Source: VXPQ01 sp965117025 (GTDB lineage Bacteria > Bacteroidota > Rhodothermia > Rhodothermales > VXPQ01). From it: DNA of 64,000 bases. The notes under the pieces were generated by a model that made no database searches, was not told where the DNA came from, and was given only the letters and a program-made list of their open reading frames with translations. Below, piece by piece: positions 56,765 to 64,000 of the stretch. Position 1 is the stretch's first letter. Every line of letters starts with the position of its first letter. The stretch lies in the NCBI GenBank assembly GCA_965117025.1, contig OZ220746.1:496001-560000 (forward strand). The letters are read 5' to 3'. Made by a program: the position numbers and the translations under genes.

Positions 56765-57255
56765 GGCAGGATAAGTACGTCGCCATACGAAACGATTTCG
56801 CCAATGCCATCGAAAACGAGCAGGCGATGCAAGCCGACCGGTCCGATCAGAGAAACCGGCACATGAAACAGATAGGCTCCCGGGTCGCTGGCCTGTTCGA
56901 TTTCGGAAAGCGTTTGCAAGCGGTTGTCATGCAGGTTTCTCAAACGAAGCGGGGAATACACGGCATCAAACACGGTTACGGTGACGCGGATCGTGATAAA
57001 ATCCCCGATCGGCACCGGATTCGGCATGGCCGGGTCTACCCTGATCTCACCCGCATATACGGGCGCCGTACGCCAATCATCCTTGTCTTCGGATAAAATT
57101 TTTCCAGACGCATCAACGCGCGTAATGTTCTCCGGAGGACGACTTGCCTGCTCTGCAAAATCGTCCTGTTCCTCCTGCGTATCACATCCGGCTAACAGGA
57201 ACGCGCCTGCAAGCATCGCAATGCAAAAACCGGCAAAGCATTTTCGGGAAAACAT
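56761..57255 (-). CDS. Small lipoprotein of unknown function
   Basis: From the ATG at 57255, 164 residues with a lipoprotein signal (L-L-A-G-C) and a beta-sandwich-like mature part containing D-P-A-M-P-N-P-V. Coupled to the HNH gene by an ATGA overlap. No named family is recognised. Confidence 0.65.
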   Translation of the reverse strand: MFSRKCFAGFCIAMLAGAFLLAGCDTQEEQDDFAEQASRPPENITRVDASGKILSEDKDDWRTAPVYAGEIRVDPAMPNPVPIGDFITIRVTVTVFDAVYSPLRLRNLHDNRLQTLSEIEQASDPGAYLFHVPVSLIGPVGLHRLLVFDGIGEIVSYGDVLILP

Positions 57256-57410
57256 TACCTTGCGCAAAAGCATCGGATCATATCGGTGGAGCGATCAACG
57301 AAAACGATCAGCCACCGCTTGCACGACGGCATGCTTCCAAGGGTCCCGATTCCTTGCATATTCCGTCGATAAAAATACGTGTATCCTTTCGCAGCAAGAA
57401 TGCTCGCCCC

Positions 57411-57965
57411 ATGAAAATATATACGCGCACAGGAGACCGCGGGGATACCGGCCTTTTCGGCGGTAACCGGGTATCCAAGGCTCATGCACGCATCGAAGCC
57501 TATGGCGCCGTCGACGAAACGAATGCCCTGCTCGGCATGGCGCGCGCTTTCGCCTCAGGGCACCCGGCCTCCGAGCATCTCGACAACCTCCTTGCAGCCC
57601 TGCAGGACGATCTTTTCGTAGCCGGAAGCGACCTTGCTACGCCGCTGGACAGCAAGGCGACTGTACCACGCCTTGCAGCCGCACACATAGAGCGGCTCGA
57701 ACAGGAAATCGACTGTCTGGAAGAAGACTTGCCGCCTCTGAAAAATTTTATTCTTCCCGGAGGCACACCGATCGCGTCCATACTCCATGTTGCACGAACG
57801 ACCTGTCGCCGGGCCGAACGGCGAGTCGTTGCAGCCGCAGCAGGCGAACTGCTCAATGAAACCGTTCTGGCCTACCTGAACCGACTGTCTGATTACTTGT
57901 TCGTGCTGGCGCGATGGGCGAATAGCACCGCAGGAGGAAAAGAACATCTGTGGAAGCCGAAATAA
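57411..57965 (+). CDS. pduO: ATP:cob(I)alamin adenosyltransferase, PduO type
   Basis: Transfers the adenosyl group of ATP to cobalamin to make coenzyme B12. The 184-residue protein opens with K-I-Y-T-R-T-G-D-R-G-D-T-G-L-F-G-G, the ATP-binding start of the family, and has R-R-A-E-R and L-N-R-L-S-D-Y-L-F toward the end. The ATG at 57411 is right; the frame is open for 89 more codons upstream without family similarity. Confidence 0.95.
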   Translation: MKIYTRTGDRGDTGLFGGNRVSKAHARIEAYGAVDETNALLGMARAFASGHPASEHLDNLLAALQDDLFVAGSDLATPLDSKATVPRLAAAHIERLEQEIDCLEEDLPPLKNFILPGGTPIASILHVARTTCRRAERRVVAAAAGELLNETVLAYLNRLSDYLFVLARWANSTAGGKEHLWKPK

Positions 57966-58130
57966 TACTGTTGCCGGTTGCGAAACCGCAGTAAATGCCG
58001 TACGTTGATAGAATACGCTGCTTCTCGGAATTCCGTCGATATTCGACAGTTCCGAACAGTACATCCTGTATACGGCCTCCCACCCGCTCAATCGGCCCCG
58101 CAAGGTGTATATCCCGGCATCGAATTCGGC

Positions 58131-59498
58131 ATGTTTCGGTCCTATACAGACATGCGTAGTATAAAGTATTCCGGAATCGCAGCCGCTGTCGGCGTCTTTT
58201 TGCTTGCCGCAGCGTTCCTCCTCATCAAAGACAAGGGTTCCCCCTTTGAATCACCCGAGGCGGTATCCCTTGCACAGGAAACATCGCCACCACCGGCTGA
58301 AACGGAGCTCGACGAATACGGTCTCGTATCCGACGGCTATGACATTATCGACCGTAGCGTACGCCGGAACGAAACGTTCGGAGAAATTCTGACCGGGCAC
58401 AACATCCCGTACGCAAAGGTTCTTACGATCGCCTCTTCTGCGCGGGACATCTTTGACGTACGGCGCATCCAGGCCGGGAAACCTCTTCGCGTGTACAGTG
58501 ACTCTCTTGCCGGAATGTACCAGGCACGCTACGTGGTGTACGAACAGGACAGGCTCAATTACGTGGTATTCGATCTTGCTGCCGATTCCGAATCCAGCAC
58601 GGTCTACACCGGAAAACGGAAAGGGGAAATAAAGCGCAGGCAATTGTCCGGACGCATCGAAAGCTCGCTCTACCGGACACTGGAAACCAAACAGGTACCT
58701 CCAAATCTTGTGCCGCCGCTTGCCCTCGCTCTTGCGGAAGTGTTTGCATGGCAGGTGGATTTCTTCCGCATTCTTGAGGGAGATGACTTCAACGTGATCT
58801 ACGAAGTGCTCCATGTGGACGGAGAACCGTTTCGCGTCGAGCGAATCATAGCGGCCCGGTTCGGACACCGGAAAACCGACTATTTCGGTTTCCGGTTCGA
58901 AGAAGGGGAACGCTCCGATTTTTTCGACGAAAACGGGAATAGTCTGCGCAGGGAACTCCTCAAGGCGCCGATACGATACGACCGCATCAGTTCACGCTAT
59001 TCGCGGAGACGATTTCACCCGATCCAGAAAACGTACAAGGCGCATCTGGGTACGGACTACGCCGCCGCACCCGGCACACCGATCTATTCGGTGGGAGACG
59101 GCGTAGTCCTTGAAGCGCAATTCAAGCGCTATAATGGCAACTACGTCAAGATCCGGCACAATTCGGTGTATACGACCGGCTATCTGCATATGTCACGTAT
59201 CGCCTCGGGGATACGCCCGGGTACACGAGTCAAACAGGGACAAGTAATCGGCTACGTAGGGAGCACGGGTCTGGCCACGGGACCGCATGTTTGTTACCGG
59301 TATTGGAAGCACGGTACCCAGATCGATCCGTATACCGACACCCTCCCTCCCGCCAGTGCCGTCGCTTCTGAGTTGATGGACCGATTTGTCATCGTGCGCG
59401 ATGAAATGATGCCGCAAGTCCTCGGGATCGTGCCTCCCTATATCGCGAACAGTGATGCTCCGGAAAATCAGAACCTGCCGGACAAAGCATTGATGTAA
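58131..59498 (+). CDS. M23-family peptidoglycan endopeptidase, membrane anchored
   Basis: From the ATG at 58131 the protein is 455 residues: one membrane helix (about 15-32), a LysM/OapA-like stalk (about 75-150), then an M23 LytM domain with H-L-G-T-D-Y, Y-L-H-M-S and G-P-H-V at its active site. All zinc ligands are present, so it should cleave peptidoglycan crosslinks in the periplasm. An ATG seven codons later is an alternative start; the upstream frame to 57978 is not needed. Confidence 0.92.
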   Translation: MFRSYTDMRSIKYSGIAAAVGVFLLAAAFLLIKDKGSPFESPEAVSLAQETSPPPAETELDEYGLVSDGYDIIDRSVRRNETFGEILTGHNIPYAKVLTIASSARDIFDVRRIQAGKPLRVYSDSLAGMYQARYVVYEQDRLNYVVFDLAADSESSTVYTGKRKGEIKRRQLSGRIESSLYRTLETKQVPPNLVPPLALALAEVFAWQVDFFRILEGDDFNVIYEVLHVDGEPFRVERIIAARFGHRKTDYFGFRFEEGERSDFFDENGNSLRRELLKAPIRYDRISSRYSRRRFHPIQKTYKAHLGTDYAAAPGTPIYSVGDGVVLEAQFKRYNGNYVKIRHNSVYTTGYLHMSRIASGIRPGTRVKQGQVIGYVGSTGLATGPHVCYRYWKHGTQIDPYTDTLPPASAVASELMDRFVIVRDEMMPQVLGIVPPYIANSDAPENQNLPDKALM

Positions 59499-59525
59499 CA
59501 CTGCAGCCCGTGACGCCACTTCCTC

Positions 59526-59978
59526 ATGCCCCAATCCGTCACTTCAAGCCCCTCTCCGACAATTACTTCGTATTCCATGCCGCAACGTGCTCTGGAACTG
59601 GCGCGCCTTGCGGCCCGCCGGATCGTGCGGCGAAAAACCCGCGTGATACGTCTATCGAAACACGCGTATGCAAAACTCGAACGGAGTAGCGGCATGCCGG
59701 CACGCGCCGCGCAGGATCTGCGCACGCTGGTGCGCCTTGCAAGAGCATGGGCTTTCAGAGAATACCGGCGTGTACCCTGGCGCACGGTAACCTATGTAGT
59801 GGCCGCTATCCTGTACTTTATTAATCCGATAGACCTTGTCCCGGACATGCTCATAGGCATCGGCTTCGTGGACGATGCAGCCGTTATCCACGCGGTGATT
59901 CAATCTCTCCACAGTGACCTGATTGCCTTTCGGGACTGGGAAAACCGGCAAACGGGGACTGTGGGATATTTGGCGTAA
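59526..59978 (+). CDS. DUF1232 (YkvA-like) membrane protein
   Basis: The 150-residue protein has the family core Y-F-I-N-P-I-D-L-V-P-D near residue 100, followed by I-G-F-V-D-D-A. A hydrophobic helix precedes it. Function unknown; follows the M23 gene by 27 bases. Confidence 0.88.
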   Translation: MPQSVTSSPSPTITSYSMPQRALELARLAARRIVRRKTRVIRLSKHAYAKLERSSGMPARAAQDLRTLVRLARAWAFREYRRVPWRTVTYVVAAILYFINPIDLVPDMLIGIGFVDDAAVIHAVIQSLHSDLIAFRDWENRQTGTVGYLA

Positions 59979-59988
59979 GATAGTTAAG

Positions 59989-61293
59989 CTACTTCGCTTG
60001 CATCAGGCGATACATCAGCAACGCCGCACGCTTCGTTTGCGTCGGAAGCGTGCGTAAATCGGCAATTTCTTCGACCGTATGGCGGCCACTTCCCAGTAAG
60101 CCCAAGCCGTCGAGCGCCATATCCACATGTTCGGCAACGAACGATATGTCGGCCGCGCCCGCATTCCGCGGATTCACGGCTGCCACCGGACCCAGGTCGA
60201 GATCGCGGCTGACCTGATCGTATAGCCCCAGCAACCGCCTGTTGCCTTCGGTCGGAGCCATCGGCGGGTAGGATTCCTCGAAGGTTATCTCGGCCGAGGT
60301 ACGGGGCAGCGAGGACGCCACAATGTGCTGCATGGCAGCCTGTACCCGTATTCCCTGTTCGGGGGAAAGCACACGAAGATCCCCGACCGCCACGGCATTT
60401 TCGGCCACAATGTTCAGTTTGCCCGACGCGATCCCGGCATCGCGATCCCATGCGTAATCCGCTTCGGTTCCGGCCAAAACGATTCCGGGGTTGAACGTAA
60501 GATATTCCTCGTGCTGCAGTTCCTCATAGAAGGCCGAAAGGATACGCGCTACTTCATACGCGGCGCCGGCGCCTATGTCGTCCCGGAAGATGAGGGACGA
60601 ATGCGCCGGAGTTCCTTTTACGCGAACCGTCCATTGGATCCAGCCTCGTCGTGAGATGACCGCTGTACCGGGATCGTCGTCTCCATTCTCGAAGGCAAGC
60701 GCTACGTCGGCTTCCTTGCCCGCAGCCACGAGTTCGGCGCGGGCCTTGTCGATCGGACGACAGGTTTTTTCCTCGTCCCCGATCAGGATGACGGTGACGT
60801 TCAGGTCGTCCAGCACCCCGGCGGCCTCGAATGCTTTCAGGGCCAGCACAATCATGACAATGCCGCCCTTCATATCCGTTACGCCCGGGCCGCGAACGGT
60901 TACATCATCAATTTTTTCGTACTCCTGAAAAGGACTGTCCGGTTCGAATACCGTGTCGAGATGCCCGATAAGGAGCAGGTGCGTCCCGGCATTTCCTGCG
61001 TGCCTTGCAATCAGGTGTCCGGCGCAATGCGCTCCCCCGCCGACGCCCCACCTTGTTTCCAAACCGAGCGCGTCGAATTCAGCCCTGAACATTTCGCCCA
61101 CCTGGCGTACGCCTTCGACATTCGACGAGCCGCTGTTGACGTTGACCGTCCTTTCAAGCAGATCGATCGCCTCTTCCTGGTATGCATCGATATGGTGCAT
61201 CAGGGCGGTTTCCGTTTCATCGAACTGGGCCCGGGCCGCAGTGGGAAGCAGCAGGATGGCGCACCAGCAAGCAAGGATAGAAAAGCAGCGCAT
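59989..61293 (-). CDS. M20-family metallopeptidase, exported
   Basis: From the ATG at 61291-61293, 434 residues. A signal peptide ends A-R-A-Q, then the di-zinc core with G-H-L-D-T-V, T-D-M-K-G-G and E-E-K (bridging-acid region), plus a dimerisation domain. Closest in layout to CPG2-like glutamate carboxypeptidases, acting in the periplasm. Substrate unknown. Confidence 0.88.
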   Translation of the reverse strand: MRCFSILACWCAILLLPTAARAQFDETETALMHHIDAYQEEAIDLLERTVNVNSGSSNVEGVRQVGEMFRAEFDALGLETRWGVGGGAHCAGHLIARHAGNAGTHLLLIGHLDTVFEPDSPFQEYEKIDDVTVRGPGVTDMKGGIVMIVLALKAFEAAGVLDDLNVTVILIGDEEKTCRPIDKARAELVAAGKEADVALAFENGDDDPGTAVISRRGWIQWTVRVKGTPAHSSLIFRDDIGAGAAYEVARILSAFYEELQHEEYLTFNPGIVLAGTEADYAWDRDAGIASGKLNIVAENAVAVGDLRVLSPEQGIRVQAAMQHIVASSLPRTSAEITFEESYPPMAPTEGNRRLLGLYDQVSRDLDLGPVAAVNPRNAGAADISFVAEHVDMALDGLGLLGSGRHTVEEIADLRTLPTQTKRAALLMYRLMQAK

Positions 61294-61410
61294 GGATAAT
61301 AGACGGGGATCGTTTTGTGAGGAGCAAGTTCTTTGCATCAAGGATCGCCAGCTCCGGCTTCGAATTTATTTGCGCGTATTCGGGTGGCAGGAGTTGGAAG
61401 GGATATCCAT

Positions 61411-62823
61411 TCAGATATTAATGGCCTTGCCCAATGCGGCACGGGTAGCTTCCATGAGGGATTCGGAGAGCGTGGGATGCGGGTGCATTGCTTCGGCGAT
61501 CTCATGCGCCGTCGTTTCCAGGGCACGGGCCGTAACGGCCTCCGCTATCAGTTCAGTGGCGTCGCGTCCTATGATGTGACATCCAAGCCATTCTCCATAT
61601 TTCGCATCATAGACCACCTTAACGAATCCTTCCGTGTCGCCAAGCGCGGCGGCCTTGCCCGACGCGGAGAAGGGAAACTTCCCGACCTGGACATCGAAGC
61701 CCGCCTCTTTGGCCTTTTCCTCGGTGTAGCCTACCGACGCAATTTGCGGCTGACAGTACGTGCAGCCCGGGATATTGTCATAATTCATCGGATGGACCGA
61801 TTCCCCTGCAATATGTTCTACACAGAGGACCCCCTCGTGACTGGCTTTGTGCGCCAGCCAGGGAGCACCCGCCACATCGCCGATAGCATACACGCCGGGG
61901 ACGTTCGTACGATAGTACTCGTCCACAACAATGTGTCCGGGCTCGGTTTTGACGCCCAGCTTTTTCAATCCAAGGTCCTCGATATTGCCCCGGACACCCA
62001 CCGCGGAAAGCACCTGATCACATGGAATCGCCTCCGCTCCCTTACCGGTTTTGACATGCACGGTAAGCGATGATCCACGGGTATCGACAGATTGCACCTC
62101 CGCGGAAATCAGGCATCGGATACCCTGTTTGCCGAACGCCCGCTGGAGCGCCTTGGAAATCTCTACATCTTCCACAGGAACAAGGCGATCGAGCAATTCG
62201 ACAATGGTGACCTCGGTGCCCATCTGATTGTAGAAATAGGCGAATTCCACACCGATCGCACCGGCGCCACAGACAACCAGTCGCTTCGGCGGCTTCTTTT
62301 GAAGCATGGCCTCCCGGTATGTGATGATTTTTTCACCATCCACGGGAAGAGGAGGAATTTCCCGCGCCCGCGCACCCGTAGCGATAATGATATGGTCGGC
62401 CTCGACGGTTCCTGCCTTTCCGACACGATCCCCGTCCATGTTGACCGACGGCTCGATAGACAGTTTACCGTTTCCTGCAAGGCGCGCTCTGCCGTAGAGC
62501 ACGTCAATCTTGTTCTTTTTCATCAGGAAGCCGACCCCCTTGTTCATCTTGCCGGCCACGCCACGGCTTCGCTCGACGATTTTGGCAAAATCCGGCGCGA
62601 TACTGCCGTCAAGGCGCAGGCCATAATCGGACAAATGGCGCGTTTCTTCCATGACTTCCGCGCTCTTGAGCAGCGCCTTGGTCGGTATACAACCGATGTT
62701 CAGGCACACGCCGCCCAGCTTGTCCTTTTCAACAATGGCGACCTTGAGTCCGAGCTGGGACCCCCGGATGGCGGTCTCATAGCCGCCCGGCCCCGACCCG
62801 ATAACAACTACATCGTATTTCAC
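61411..62823 (-). CDS. lpdA: Dihydrolipoyl dehydrogenase
   Basis: E3 of 2-oxoacid dehydrogenase complexes; reoxidises lipoamide with NAD. The 470-residue protein has G-S-G-P-G-G-Y, the redox pair G-G-V-C-L-N-I-G-C-I-P-T-K, G-A-G-A-I-G-V-E for NAD and the C-terminal H-P-H-P-T-L-S-E active-site His motif. Full length. No E1/E2 genes are in the window. Confidence 0.97.
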   Translation of the reverse strand: MKYDVVVIGSGPGGYETAIRGSQLGLKVAIVEKDKLGGVCLNIGCIPTKALLKSAEVMEETRHLSDYGLRLDGSIAPDFAKIVERSRGVAGKMNKGVGFLMKKNKIDVLYGRARLAGNGKLSIEPSVNMDGDRVGKAGTVEADHIIIATGARAREIPPLPVDGEKIITYREAMLQKKPPKRLVVCGAGAIGVEFAYFYNQMGTEVTIVELLDRLVPVEDVEISKALQRAFGKQGIRCLISAEVQSVDTRGSSLTVHVKTGKGAEAIPCDQVLSAVGVRGNIEDLGLKKLGVKTEPGHIVVDEYYRTNVPGVYAIGDVAGAPWLAHKASHEGVLCVEHIAGESVHPMNYDNIPGCTYCQPQIASVGYTEEKAKEAGFDVQVGKFPFSASGKAAALGDTEGFVKVVYDAKYGEWLGCHIIGRDATELIAEAVTARALETTAHEIAEAMHPHPTLSESLMEATRAALGKAINI

Positions 62824-62965
62824 GGCAGATACAGGTTATTCGGTTGAAACGGAAAACGTGAAAGTAAATGAATATGCAGGGTGAAAAGTTCGCTCGTTGC
62901 ATGCTGTGCAGGGCACTAAATCACCAAGTGTCCGGTGAACATGCGCACCGGCGAAATCTGCTGCA

Positions 62966-64000
62966 TCAGCGAACCACCAGCCAGGGTGAGGGATCGATGG
63001 GAGAACCTTCTCTGAAGAGCGCGAAAAAGAGCGCCGTCCCCTTGGGCTCGTCCGGTGTGCCGGCCTGGCCTATGACCTGCCCGGTTTGCACGAGATCGCC
63101 CTCTGTAATGAAAGTGTCCGAAAAATTGGAATAGACGCTTTTGTATACGCCGTGCTCGATTACGACATACCGTCCGTATTCCGGAAGCACCGAAATATCG
63201 ATAATACGCCCCTCGAATATGGCCCGTACTTCTGCGGAGGACGGCGTTTCGATAATAATGCCGGGATTGCGCGTTCTCGTTCCGTAGACAGGGTTTACGG
63301 TATCGCCGAAGGGCTCGCGCATAACTCCTTGCACGGGCCAGGGAAGTTGTCCCCGGTTTTCGAGAAAGGAACCAGACAGCGCAGCGTATTCCTCCGCCGT
63401 GGCCAGGTCTTCTCGCGCGCGCAGTCGATCACGGTCGGTGGCTGCTATGAGTTCCCGGATGCGATTCTCGAGATCCCTGGCGGCAACGCGCTTGTTCTCA
63501 AGAGATTTTTCGATGGTCGAGCGGGTAGCCCGCAGGTCGGAGATCATGCGCGTCCGGCTTTGGTGCAGACGCTCAAGGCTCTGCTGTTCGCTGCGCTCTT
63601 CCCCCAGCAGCCTCTCGTTGTCGGCCAGGATGTCTTTCAGTTGCTCGTTGCGTTGTTCTGTTTCTTCCTGTGTAGTCCGGATTTCTGTCAGCCGGTCGCG
63701 CCGCTGTTGCGCAAAACGATGCAAATAACGCACCCGAACCAGCACCTGGTTGATGGATTTCGAGGATGCGATGAGCGCCAGATCATGCATACGACCGTGC
63801 TTGTAGGCATGTGTCGCCCGGCTTCGGTACTGGGTTTTCAGGGTTTCAAGTTCGCGCTCAAGGGAGGAAAGTGTCGTGCGCAAGGCGCCCATCTCCCCGG
63901 AAATTTGCTGCATGCGCAGGCCGTAGTTGCGTACGAGTTCCTTGCGTAATGCAATTTGCCGGTCGAGTTGCTCAAGCGTTTTGAGAGAAGCCTGCTCTGC
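62966..64000 (-). CDS. EnvC-like coiled-coil M23 protein, 5' end beyond window
   Basis: The frame stays open to the right edge, so the true start lies outside. The visible part is a long coiled coil (upper two thirds) and a C-terminal LytM-like domain. The zinc ligands are gone: N-P-G-I-I-I-E replaces the H-x3-D segment and Y-S-N-F replaces the H-x-H. So this is probably an EnvC/NlpD-type activator of amidases in cell separation, not an enzyme. Confidence 0.85.
   Translation of the reverse strand, partial: AEQASLKTLEQLDRQIALRKELVRNYGLRMQQISGEMGALRTTLSSLERELETLKTQYRSRATHAYKHGRMHDLALIASSKSINQVLVRVRYLHRFAQQRRDRLTEIRTTQEETEQRNEQLKDILADNERLLGEERSEQQSLERLHQSRTRMISDLRATRSTIEKSLENKRVAARDLENRIRELIAATDRDRLRAREDLATAEEYAALSGSFLENRGQLPWPVQGVMREPFGDTVNPVYGTRTRNPGIIIETPSSAEVRAIFEGRIIDISVLPEYGRYVVIEHGVYKSVYSNFSDTFITEGDLVQTGQVIGQAGTPDEPKGTALFFALFREGSPIDPSPWLVVR

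Overview
The window looks like a chromosome segment from a marine member of the Bacteroidota, most likely of the Rhodothermia type. The evidence is direct. Several large exported proteins end in a type IX secretion (T9SS) sorting domain with the N-Y-P-N-P-F type motif. The T9SS sortase PorU and its partner PorV are encoded here. DNA is moderately GC-rich, genes are tightly packed, and few have a strong Shine-Dalgarno. The species cannot be named from the sequence alone.

Region 1 (1-14.6 kb) is an alginate utilisation locus. Three plus-strand genes encode beta-helix proteins: a duplicated beta-helix T9SS cargo cut by the window edge, a PL6 lyase with a T9SS tail, and a PL6 lyase fused to a second pectate-lyase-like beta-helix. 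They face a minus-strand operon read as PL17 oligoalginate lyase, a 21-codon leader ORF, an SDR (probable DEH reductase), a KdgF-like cupin, TRAP transporter dctP-dctQ-dctM, and a GntR/FadR regulator. Together these could cut alginate outside the cell, trim oligomers to unsaturated monomers, move them across the inner membrane by TRAP rather than a SusCD pair, linearise them (KdgF) and reduce them to KDG. KDG kinase and KDPG aldolase are not in the window.

Region 2 (14.6-21.7 kb) is housekeeping: an HD phosphohydrolase, a polysaccharide deacetylase-like protein, hpt, tilS, mutL and a small membrane protein.

Region 3 (21.7-26.9 kb) is a single gene for a ~1600-residue multidomain T9SS surface protein. 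A 45-base (GT)n tract sits four bases before its best ATG, an arrangement typical of phase-variable genes. The gene also holds a (GAA)10 tract and a 112-base near-identical direct repeat.

Region 4 (27-43 kb) is envelope biogenesis and secretion: cdsA, a CPBP protease, tRNA-Arg(CCG), a DUF5683-like protein, a TlpA-like thioredoxin, a gluzincin/beta-propeller/beta-barrel protein, an M6-like protein whose zinc site is lost, porV and porU. The last four form one minus-strand cluster.

Region 5 (43-64 kb) is mixed metabolism and envelope: an MBL hydrolase, nadA, lolD with a sigma-54 response regulator, a TPR protein, gap-pgk, a DDAH-like hydrolase, a glycosyltransferase, a compositionally foreign thiC, msrP, an HNH protein with a lipoprotein, a PduO-type adenosyltransferase, an M23 peptidase, a DUF1232 protein, an M20 peptidase, lpdA, and a degenerate M23/EnvC-like protein running off the right edge.
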